This document shows, piece by piece, positions 1 to 4,837 of a stretch of DNA of 5,474 bases; the first letter of the stretch is position 1, and every line of letters begins with the position of its first letter. Origin of the DNA: an uncultured Acidobacteriota bacterium (lineage in GTDB: Bacteria > Acidobacteriota > Vicinamibacteria > Vicinamibacterales > UBA8438); NCBI GenBank assembly GCA_913043805.1, contig CAJWMX010000226.1, positions 1 through 5,474 on the forward strand, given 5' to 3'. The position numbers and the translations under genes are program-made. Below the pieces are notes generated by a model, which worked only from the letters and a program-made list of their open reading frames with translations, was not told the origin of the DNA and searched no databases.

Positions 1-351
1 CACAGCCGCGTGCCGGTCTGGGAAGACGACCCCGACGACATCGTGGGCCTCGTCCATCGGCGTGACATCCTGAGCGCGGCGGCCCAGGACGAGTTCGACA
101 CTCCTCTGGAGCAGCTCATGCGCCCCGTGCACTTCGTGGTGGAGAGCGCCAAGCTGGACCAGCTGCTGCGGACGTTCCTCGAGCAGCGTCAGCACCTGAT
201 GGTGGTGACGGATGAGTACGGATCGGTGAGCGGCATCGTGACGCTCGAAGACGTCCTCGAGGAGATCCTCGGCCGCGAGATCGTCGACGAGTTCGACCGC
301 GTCGCCGACCTCCGAGCCTTCGCCCGCCAGCAGCGCGGCATCAAGCAGTAG
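1..351 (+). CDS. CNNM/CorC-type CBS-domain membrane protein, C-terminal fragment (5' end outside window)
   Basis: The frame is open from the first base, so this is the last 116 residues of a longer gene; the GTG at 10 is an internal valine. The visible part begins in the tail of a first CBS motif (S-R-V-P-V-W-E, then D-I-V-G-L-V-H-R-R-D-I-L at residues 13-24). It continues with a second CBS motif at about residues 37-93, whose end, D-E-Y-G-S-V-S-G-I-V-T-L-E-D-V-L-E-E-I-L-G at residues 71-91, is a hallmark of the HlyC/CorC/CNNM family. Family members have an N-terminal DUF21 membrane domain, and the CBS pair senses nucleotides; they are implicated in Mg2+/Co2+ or Na+ transport. The protein stops soon after E-I-V-D-E-F-D, so it lacks the extra C-terminal CorC_HlyC domain and belongs to the short form. 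Its stop codon directly abuts the stop of the convergent gene. Confidence 0.88.
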   Translation, partial: HSRVPVWEDDPDDIVGLVHRRDILSAAAQDEFDTPLEQLMRPVHFVVESAKLDQLLRTFLEQRQHLMVVTDEYGSVSGIVTLEDVLEEILGREIVDEFDRVADLRAFARQQRGIKQ

Positions 352-954
352 TCAGTAGGAGAATCCCTTGAAACTGACGCGGAAGAACAGGGTGTAGAGC
401 ACCGGCACCAGCCCCAGGGTCAGCATCGTCGCGAACAACAACCCGAAGATGATCGCGATGGCCATAGGCTCATACATCGGCCCGCCACCGAACCATAGCG
501 GCAACAAACCCGCGACGGTCGTCGCCGTCGTCAACAGGATCGGCCGGAAGCGCCGTTGCGCCGCCTCGACGATCGCGCGCGCCGGCGGAAGACCGTTCTG
601 GTCGATCTCGATACCGATCCGGTCGATGAGCACGATTGCGTTGTTGATCACGATGCCGGCCAGGGCGATGATGCCGAGCAGCTGGTCCACCGCGTCGCGC
701 GCACCGTCCAGCGACCAGTCGCCCACCCGCCGGGCGCCGGTGGGAAACGACACCTGGAATTCGTGACCTACGAGATCGAGCACTTCCTCCTCGATGAGAC
801 CACGGAGCTCGTCGTTCCGCTCCCAGGGTCCGTCGAGGACGACGCCGGCCACGCAGGGGCGGCACACCGGCTGAGCGGACGCGGGCGCACCGCCACCCAC
901 AAACGCCGCAAGAATGAGGATGAGGAAGAACCCTCGATACCGACTCGGACGCAT
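352..954 (-). CDS. Chimeric efflux remnant: secreted TolC-family-type N-terminus fused in frame to the last three helices of an RND transporter
   Basis: The 200-residue frame has an ATG at 954 preceded by a strong AGGAGG (961-966). Residues 1-27 are a signal peptide (R-G-F-F-L-I-L-I-L core, A-S-A before Q28). Residues 28-93 are a soluble exported segment with a C31-R-P-C34 motif, then V-V-L-D-G-P-W-E-R-N-D-E-L. As I remember the family, this resembles the N-terminal periplasmic substrate-binding-like domain found before some TolC-family outer-membrane factors. From about residue 94 the sequence is unmistakably the C-terminus of an AcrB-type RND pump: G-I-V-I-N-N-A-I-V-L-I-D (TM10), R-F-R-P-I-L-L-T-T-A-T-T-V-A-G-L-L-P-L (TM11) and a last helix at 163-190 (TM12). 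Only about 107 of roughly 1040 RND residues remain, with no porter domains and no proton-relay helices, so pumping is impossible. The likely origin is an in-frame deletion across an operon ordered outer-membrane factor, adaptor, RND. An assembly join is the alternative. Stable expression is unknown; it could equally be labelled a pseudogene. Confidence 0.8.
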   Translation of the reverse strand: MRPSRYRGFFLILILAAFVGGGAPASAQPVCRPCVAGVVLDGPWERNDELRGLIEEEVLDLVGHEFQVSFPTGARRVGDWSLDGARDAVDQLLGIIALAGIVINNAIVLIDRIGIEIDQNGLPPARAIVEAAQRRFRPILLTTATTVAGLLPLWFGGGPMYEPMAIAIIFGLLFATMLTLGLVPVLYTLFFRVSFKGFSY

Positions 955-960
955 CTGGAA

Positions 961-966
961 CCTCCT
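961..966 (-). promoter_or_regulatory. Ribosome binding site of the efflux chimera
   Basis: The minus strand reads AGGAGG, a perfect anti-Shine-Dalgarno complement, six bases before the ATG at 954. This fixes the start and shows that the 5' end of the chimera is a genuine gene start. Confidence 0.8.
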
Positions 967-985
967 GGCCGCCAGATCGAGTGGA

Positions 986-1122
986 TGTCACCAGGCTCCG
1001 GTCCGGGGAGACCGGATGGCCATAGTCAGGCTGACCAAGCACGCCGTCAGGGCGCTCTCGCCATTGCACGACCGACCCGGACTGTGCCTCCCAGGTGACA
1101 CTCCGTTCTCACCCAGGTGACA
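986..1122. repeat. Candidate operator set: two direct CCCAGGTGACA copies plus one related inverted copy
   Basis: CCCAGGTGACA occurs at 1090-1100 and again, identical, at 1112-1122. The period is 22 bp, about two helical turns, so both copies face the same side of the DNA. A related copy lies in the opposite orientation at 986-995 (TGTCACCAGG against TGTCACCTGG, 9 of 10 bases). All three lie between the divergent starts at 954 and 1264, where a shared regulator could act. The repeats are seen directly; an operator role is inferred from spacing and position. No regulator gene is in the window. Confidence 0.45.
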
Positions 1123-1150
1123 GCTGAGGGCTTTCCAACCCTTCTGAGTG

Positions 1151-1185
1151 GGTCCGACCCCCCAGGGCTTGGGGCCTGACGGACC
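1151..1185 (+). other. Hairpin upstream of the PEGA gene
   Basis: GGTCCG (1151-1156) pairs perfectly with CGGACC (1180-1185). Inside it, either CAGG (1163-1166) with CCTG (1175-1178) or CCCC (1160-1163) with GGGG (1171-1174) can pair. No T-run follows, so it is not a standard intrinsic terminator. It ends 78 bp before the GTG start and could be a leader structure or a protein site. It may also be chance in GC-rich DNA. Confidence 0.35.
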
Positions 1186-1226
1186 ATACCCACGAGTCTG
1201 AATGTGGAACGGGGTTTGCTCCGCAC

Positions 1227-1236
1227 GGGGTACCCC
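1227..1236. promoter_or_regulatory. Perfect 10-bp palindrome before the PEGA gene
   Basis: GGGGTACCCC is a perfect palindrome 14 bp upstream of the GGGAGG ribosome binding site. ACGGGGT also recurs at 1209-1215 and 1225-1231. It could be an operator half of the leader or a chance event; there is no independent support. Confidence 0.25.
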
Positions 1237-1250
1237 ACTGCCGCGCCTGC

Positions 1251-1256
1251 GGGAGG
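1251..1256 (+). promoter_or_regulatory. Ribosome binding site that selects the GTG start of the PEGA protein
   Basis: GGGAGG lies seven bases before GTG at 1264. The upstream in-frame ATG at 1204 has no comparable site (only GGACC and CCCAC sequence precedes it) and would place about 20 irrelevant residues before a clean signal peptide. The GTG start is therefore preferred. Confidence 0.7.
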
Positions 1257-1263
1257 AAGCTCG

Positions 1264-2175
1264 GTGCCTGTTTCGAAACGCCATTCGGCGTGGGTCTCGC
1301 TGGTCGGGGCCCTCGCGCTACTCGTGTTGCCGGTCTCACTCGACGCCCAGCAACGTCGACGGGATCCGGGTCCTTCGACCTCTCGGGCCGTCCCGCGCTC
1401 ATCAGGACAAGCCGGCCGTCCGGTTGGCGGCCGCGGCGGCAGACGCGTCACCGGCTGGTATGGGCCGCGCTACGGGTACGGCCCGTACTGGCGCGGCTAC
1501 TACGGTCACCCCTGGGGCTACTACCCATACTGGGGCCAGCTGCACTACTACGGCCTCTACGAGGAACGTGGTTCGCTGCGAATCGACGTCGAACCGGAAG
1601 AGACCGAGGTGTATGTCGACGGCTACTACGCCGGCATGGTCGACAGCTACGACGGCTTCTTCCAGCGGTTGCACCTGCCGCCGGGCGAGCACGACATCGA
1701 ATTGAGGCTCGAGGGCTACCGGAGCATCCAGGAACAGATTTACCTGTCGATCGGCTCGACCTACCGCATCACGCACCAGATGGAGCCTCTGGGCCCCGGC
1801 GAAACGACACCGCCGCCGCCAGACCCTCCGGAGCCACCGGTTCCGCAGGATGCCTTCGCGCCACCACCGGACCGCGCCCCGCCCCCACCGCCGAGAGAAG
1901 CGCCTCCTGAGCGGGGGCTGCCGGAGCGGGCCGACGCCTCGGGGCTGGGGACGCTGGTCATCCGGGTACAACCCGACGATGCGCTGATCCTGGTCGACGG
2001 CGAGGAATGGCGCACGCCGAGAGGCGCGCGGCTGGAGCTCGACCTGGCGGCGGGACCGCACCAGGTGGAGATTCAGCGCGAGGGCTATGAAGGCTATGTC
2101 ACGACGGTGCGGCTGATGGACGACGAAGTCACGAACGTCAACATCAGTCTGCCCCGGATAGGGGGCGTTCGATGA
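1264..2175 (+). CDS. Exported protein with two PEGA domains and a proline-rich linker
   Basis: The protein has 303 residues from a GTG start chosen for its ribosome binding site. A signal peptide (K-R, then V-S-L-V-G-A-L-A-L-L-V-L) is probably cleaved after S-L-D-A28 before Q-Q. A basic segment follows, then a Tyr/Trp/Gly-rich tract at 64-98. PEGA domain 1 (about 103-176) has I-D-V-E-P-E-E-T-E-V-Y-V-D-G and L-P-P-G-E-H-D-I-E-L. A linker at 177-227 is mostly Pro with Glu and Arg. PEGA domain 2 (about 228-298) has I-R-V-Q-P-D-D-A-L-I-L-V-D-G and G-P-H-Q-V-E-I-Q-R-E-G-Y. PEGA domains are small beta-rich modules common in bacterial surface and envelope proteins; their ligands are largely unknown. 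No membrane anchor or lipobox is visible, so it should be periplasmic or surface-located. Its stop overlaps the next start as ATGA, which points to translational coupling and a shared role with the barrel protein. The exact function is unknown. Confidence 0.85.
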   Translation: MPVSKRHSAWVSLVGALALLVLPVSLDAQQRRRDPGPSTSRAVPRSSGQAGRPVGGRGGRRVTGWYGPRYGYGPYWRGYYGHPWGYYPYWGQLHYYGLYEERGSLRIDVEPEETEVYVDGYYAGMVDSYDGFFQRLHLPPGEHDIELRLEGYRSIQEQIYLSIGSTYRITHQMEPLGPGETTPPPPDPPEPPVPQDAFAPPPDRAPPPPPREAPPERGLPERADASGLGTLVIRVQPDDALILVDGEEWRTPRGARLELDLAAGPHQVEIQREGYEGYVTTVRLMDDEVTNVNISLPRIGGVR

Positions 2176-2852
2176 GGCAGTGCTGCGGCTTCCTGGCCGG
2201 CGGAACCGTGCTGGCAACGCTGCTCCTGGCGCCAGTCTCGACCGTCGCGCAACCCGACAACGGTGGCTCGCTCCAGATGCAGGAGGTCGACAACAAGTGG
2301 GTGATCGGTCCCGACTTCCGGATCACCGATGTCGAAGGAGACCTGTCGACGATGGCCGGGGTCTACGGCGGTCGGCTGCTCGACAACCGGCTGCTGCTCG
2401 GAGCGGGCGCCTACTGGCTGGTCGACGGCGCTCGCGGCACCGACATGCGCTACTTCGGGCCGATGGTCCAGTGGTCGACCAACCGCGATTCGATGGTCAA
2501 CGTGTCGGTACGGAGCCTCTTCGGACTCGGCAGCGCCGACCGCACGTTCGGCTTCGGGTCGGGGTTCGGCGACTTCGACGGGCCATTCTATGAAGCCTCC
2601 CACGTGCACGGTGGGTTCGGAGGGTTCGGTCGCGGCTTCGGTCGAGGCCGCGGGTTCGACCGCGGACGCGGCTTTGGGCGCTACTACGGTGAGTTCTTCG
2701 TGGCCGAGCCCCACGTCGGCGTACAACTTCGTGGCACCGACTGGTTGACCCTCAACCTGGGCAGCGGGTACCGGGTGGTGAGTGGCGACAACGGTTTCGG
2801 TCGCGATCTCTCCGGCGCCAGTTTCAGCCTCGGTCTCCAGGTAGGACGGTAG
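2172..2852 (+). CDS. Probable outer-membrane beta-barrel protein with a Gly/Phe/Arg-rich tract, coupled to the PEGA gene
   Basis: The protein has 226 residues and starts in the ATGA overlap with the PEGA gene. A signal peptide (hydrophobic run G-G-T-V-L-A-T-L-L-L-A) is probably cleaved after S-T-V-A26 before Q27; C4 and C5 lie before the hydrophobic core, so this is not a lipoprotein signal. The mature chain alternates polar and hydrophobic residues like transmembrane beta-strands: W43-V-I-G-P-D-F, L72-L-L-G-A-G-A-Y-W, Y94-F-G-P-M-V-Q-W, V110-N-V-S-V-R and H181-V-G-V-Q-L-R. It finishes with A-S-F-S-L-G-L-Q-V-G-R, a plausible terminal strand although the last residue is Arg rather than aromatic. 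Residues 147-173 form a G-F-G-R repeat tract, perhaps an extracellular loop. I do not recognise a named family. A small outer-membrane barrel partnering the PEGA protein is the best inference; a secreted soluble beta-sandwich is possible. Confidence 0.72.
   Translation: MRQCCGFLAGGTVLATLLLAPVSTVAQPDNGGSLQMQEVDNKWVIGPDFRITDVEGDLSTMAGVYGGRLLDNRLLLGAGAYWLVDGARGTDMRYFGPMVQWSTNRDSMVNVSVRSLFGLGSADRTFGFGSGFGDFDGPFYEASHVHGGFGGFGRGFGRGRGFDRGRGFGRYYGEFFVAEPHVGVQLRGTDWLTLNLGSGYRVVSGDNGFGRDLSGASFSLGLQVGR
2610..2690 (+). repeat. Degenerate tandem repeat encoding Gly/Phe/Arg units
   Basis: Inside the barrel gene, short units built on GGTTCGG and CGCGGCTTCGG recur (for example at 2614-2620 and 2623-2629, period 9). 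They encode G-G-F-G-G-F-G-R-G-F-G-R-G-R-G-F-D-R-G-R-G-F-G-R. The period stays a multiple of three, so copy changes would alter loop length without breaking the frame. Confidence 0.6.
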
Positions 2853-2967
2853 GTTCCAGGACGACGTCGGCGCAGCGGACGGACCGGTCAGCGACGGCAG
2901 GCGTCTCGTCAGCCTCCGACCGATCTGATAGTGTCCCGGGAACATCTACTTCCCCAGGGAGACCCCA
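2853..2967. promoter_or_regulatory. Intergenic region with a weak promoter candidate and palindrome before the serine hydrolase
   Basis: This 115-bp gap has GATAGT (2927-2932), matching four of six bases of a -10 box, but no good -35 at 16-18 bp upstream. Overlapping it is the near-palindrome TGTCCCGGGAACA (2932-2944), placed where an operator would cover the transcription start. A further 8-bp palindrome, GACCGGTC, lies at about 2882-2889. AGGGAGA (2956-2962) is the ribosome binding site for the ATG at 2968. I see no strong terminator for the upstream pair, so read-through is possible. Confidence 0.3.
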
Positions 2968-4245
2968 ATGACCGCACGTCTGGCTCATCCGCTGCTGGCG
3001 ACACTCGCACTCACCCTGCTCGTCGCCCCAACCCGCGCCAGCGAGGACCTGCCGACGGCCGCACCGGAAGCGGTGGGCCTGTCCGAAACCCGGCTCGACC
3101 GATTGACGGAGGCGATGCAGGCCTATGTCGACGGTGGGGACCTGGCCGGGGCCGTGGTGATCGTGGCGCGCCAGGGCCGCGTGGCCTACCACCACGCCTT
3201 CGGGCAGCAGGATCTGGAGTCCGGGGCGTCGATGCAGAACGACGCCATCTTCCGGATCGCGTCGCAGACCAAGGCCATCGTCAGCACCGGCGTGATGCTG
3301 CTGCAGGAAGACGGCAAGCTGTTGATCTCCGACCCGGTCGGCCGCTATCTACCGGCGTTCGAGCGCACGACGGTCGCCCAGCGCCGCGAGGCCGGCGGGT
3401 ACGACGTGGTGGAATCGCGCGGTCCGGTGACAATACGGCAGCTGCTGACCCATACCTCGGGCGTGAGCTATGGCAACGGCCCGGCGAGCGACCAATGGGA
3501 AGAGGCCGGCATCCAGGGGTGGTACTTCGCCGACCGCGACGAGCCGGTCCGTGCGACGATCGACCGGCTGGCCGCTCTCCCCTTCGACACCCACCCCGGC
3601 GCGGCCTGGGTCTACGGCTACAACACCGACATCCTGGGCGCGCTGATCGAGGCGGTGAGTGGCATGCCGCTGGACGAGTTCCTCCAGACCAGAATCTTCG
3701 ACCCTCTCGGGATGGAAGACACCCACTTCTATCTTCCGGACGGGAAACGGGATCGGTTGGCGACCGTATACTCGGCGACCCCTGGTGGCCTGAAGCGAGC
3801 GCCCGACCCGGGACACATGGTGGGGCAGGGAGCGTACGTCGATGGGCCACGAACCAGTTTCTCGGGAGGCGCAGGCCTGCTCTCGACCGCTACCGACTAC
3901 GCTCGCTTCCTGCAGATGATGCTGAACGGCGGCGAACTCGACGGCAGCCGCGTGCTCAGCCGCAAGACGGTCGAGCTGATGACGACCAACCACCTGACGC
4001 CCGAGCAGACCTTCCGCGCCGGGCAGGGCTTCGGACTGGGCTTCTCGGTGGTCGAGGACGTCGGGGCCAGAGGACTTCCGGGGTCGGTCGGCGAATACGG
4101 TTGGGGCGGCGCCTATCACTCAACCTACTGGGTCGACCCGGCCGAGGAGCTGGTGGTGGTCTATCTCACGCAGCTGATCCCTGCTCGCGGCCTCGACGAC
4201 CACGGCAAGCTCCGGGCTCTGATCTATCAGGCCATCGAGGACTAG
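2968..4245 (+). CDS. Secreted beta-lactamase-family serine hydrolase (family VIII esterase / class C-like)
   Basis: The protein has 425 residues, normal for the family. A signal peptide covers about residues 1-24 (L-A-T-L-A-L-T-L-L-V-A, cleavage near T-R-A-S), so it acts in the periplasm or outside. The fold is the PF00144 serine hydrolase type. The nucleophile motif S-x-x-K is S99-Q-T-K102 in F-R-I-A-S-Q-T-K-A-I. The second motif is Y216 in W-V-Y-G-Y-N-T-D-I-L-G, spaced like family VIII carboxylesterases such as EstB rather than the Y-x-N of true class C beta-lactamases. The third motif region is W379-G-G-A in place of K-T-G. Conserved I-R-Q-L-L-T-H-T-S-G-V (156-166) and R-I-F-D-P-L-G-M (242-249) support the call. 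Substrates may be esters or D-amino-acid peptides; beta-lactam hydrolysis cannot be assumed. The ATG has AGGGAGA six bases upstream. The OsmC gene follows 29 bp later, probably on the same transcript. Confidence 0.92.
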   Translation: MTARLAHPLLATLALTLLVAPTRASEDLPTAAPEAVGLSETRLDRLTEAMQAYVDGGDLAGAVVIVARQGRVAYHHAFGQQDLESGASMQNDAIFRIASQTKAIVSTGVMLLQEDGKLLISDPVGRYLPAFERTTVAQRREAGGYDVVESRGPVTIRQLLTHTSGVSYGNGPASDQWEEAGIQGWYFADRDEPVRATIDRLAALPFDTHPGAAWVYGYNTDILGALIEAVSGMPLDEFLQTRIFDPLGMEDTHFYLPDGKRDRLATVYSATPGGLKRAPDPGHMVGQGAYVDGPRTSFSGGAGLLSTATDYARFLQMMLNGGELDGSRVLSRKTVELMTTNHLTPEQTFRAGQGFGLGFSVVEDVGARGLPGSVGEYGWGGAYHSTYWVDPAEELVVVYLTQLIPARGLDDHGKLRALIYQAIED

Positions 4246-4263
4246 CCACGAGTCAGGGCGCAA

Positions 4264-4268
4264 AAGGA
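4264..4268 (+). promoter_or_regulatory. Ribosome binding site of the OsmC gene
   Basis: AAGGA ends six bases before the ATG at 4275. It decides the start inside a reading frame that stays open for more than 1 kb upstream. Confidence 0.65.
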
Positions 4269-4274
4269 ACCGAC

Positions 4275-4730
4275 ATGGCGACCGTCACCGCATCGTTGAA
4301 GCAGGGCACCCGGGTGGACATCCGGTCCCGTCAGTTTCTCTGGCGAAGCGACGAACCGCCAGGCGCCGGCGCCGATAGCGGTCCGACGCCCTACGAGTTT
4401 CTGCTCGGCAGCCTGGCCGCCTGCACGGCGATGACGCTACGGCTGTATGCGGACCACAAGGAGATTCCGCTGGCTGGGGTCGACGTGGACCTGGAGTTCG
4501 ATAGGATCCATGCCGACGACTGCGTGGACTGCGACGAGCGCGCGGACGGACTCGTGGAGCGAGTGCGCAGCAATGTCACGATTCGTGGCGACCTGACCGA
4601 CGCCCAACGGGCCCGTCTCACACAGGTGGCCAAGCGCTGCCCGGTACACAAGAGCCTCGACAACGGTGTCCACATCGTGGACAGCATCGCCTTTCCCGAC
4701 ACCGAAACGGCCAGCGGCAACCCCACCTAG
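4275..4730 (+). CDS. OsmC/Ohr-family peroxidase-like protein
   Basis: The protein has 151 residues, a typical length for OsmC proteins, and no signal peptide, so it is cytoplasmic. Family members are thiol peroxidases that reduce organic hydroperoxides with a reactive cysteine pair. Both expected cysteines are present: C50 in L-G-S-L-A-A-C-T-A-M-T-L and C122 in A-K-R-C-P-V-H-K-S-L. The preceding P-T-P-Y-E-F-L-L (37-44) is also characteristic. An additional C83-V-D-C86 pair sits in the segment R-I-H-A-D-D-C-V-D-C-D-E; I recall similar segments in one OsmC subgroup, so it is probably a subfamily trait rather than an oddity. The ATG at 4275 is supported by AAGGA (4264-4268) and by homology-like sequence starting immediately; the same frame is open far upstream but only by chance. 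It lies 29 bp after the serine hydrolase with no visible terminator between them. Confidence 0.93.
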   Translation: MATVTASLKQGTRVDIRSRQFLWRSDEPPGAGADSGPTPYEFLLGSLAACTAMTLRLYADHKEIPLAGVDVDLEFDRIHADDCVDCDERADGLVERVRSNVTIRGDLTDAQRARLTQVAKRCPVHKSLDNGVHIVDSIAFPDTETASGNPT

Positions 4731-4747
4731 AACGGACCGCTGGGGTT

Positions 4748-4780
4748 CCTGGCGAGGCGTCCGGATTGCCGGGAGCCAGG
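4748..4780. terminator. Candidate bidirectional terminator between convergent genes
   Basis: CCTGGC (4748-4753) pairs with GCCAGG (4775-4780). Within the loop CCGG (4761-4764) pairs with CCGG (4769-4772) around ATTG, extended by a T-G pair. It lies 18 bp after the OsmC stop and 58 bp beyond the stop of the convergent reductase gene. No T-run is present on either strand, so intrinsic termination is not assured; a hairpin that stops or protects transcripts is the modest reading. Confidence 0.45.
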
Positions 4781-4837
4781 CCGGGTACCTGTGACCGACG
4801 AAGCAACGCTGCCGGACGGGCGCCTCGCAGGATCCCG

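Larger units (their letters stand above)
955..1263. promoter_or_regulatory. Divergent intergenic region between the efflux chimera and the PEGA operon
   Basis: This 309-bp stretch separates a minus-strand start (954) from a plus-strand start (1264), so it should hold both promoters. It contains the ribosome binding sites of both genes, the GGTGACA-type repeats, a hairpin (1151-1185) and a palindrome (1227-1236). I found no convincing -35/-10 pair for either direction. Open frames crossing it look like chance GC-rich readings, with no recognisable protein features. Confidence 0.5.

Noticed and set aside
352..954. Calling the minus-strand gene a small intact RND-family protein
   Set aside because: Only TM10-12 of a 12-helix pump are present and the first 93 residues belong to an unrelated secreted protein, so it cannot be a functional RND transporter.
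556..1098. A 180-codon plus-strand frame antisense to the efflux chimera
   Set aside because: It shows shadow composition (Asp/Arg/Pro-rich) with no motif, whereas the opposite strand has clear RND helices, a signal peptide and a Shine-Dalgarno.
1204..1263. ATG at 1204 as the start of the PEGA protein
   Set aside because: It has no ribosome binding site and adds 20 residues in front of a complete signal peptide. GTG at 1264 has GGGAGG at ideal spacing.
1402..2217. A 271-codon minus-strand frame opposite the PEGA gene
   Set aside because: It is Arg/Val/Ala-rich, without recognisable motifs or a credible start, and lies antisense to a gene with signal peptide and two PEGA domains.
2094..2945. 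A 283-codon minus-strand frame opposite the barrel gene
   Set aside because: It is antisense to the coupled exported gene, has a Pro/Glu/Ala-biased composition typical of GC-rich shadow frames, and shows no domain.
2968..4245. Calling the serine hydrolase an AmpC antibiotic-resistance beta-lactamase
   Set aside because: The S-x-x-K is present, but the second motif spacing and the W-G-G third motif fit family VIII esterase-like proteins rather than the Y-x-N and K-T-G of class C enzymes.
2931..4730. A 599-codon plus-strand frame covering most of the hydrolase and all of OsmC
   Set aside because: Only its last 151 residues look like a real protein (OsmC). The upstream part is Arg/Gly/Pro-rich and is an out-of-frame reading of the serine hydrolase, which has signal peptide and catalytic motifs. 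It is open only because of high GC content.
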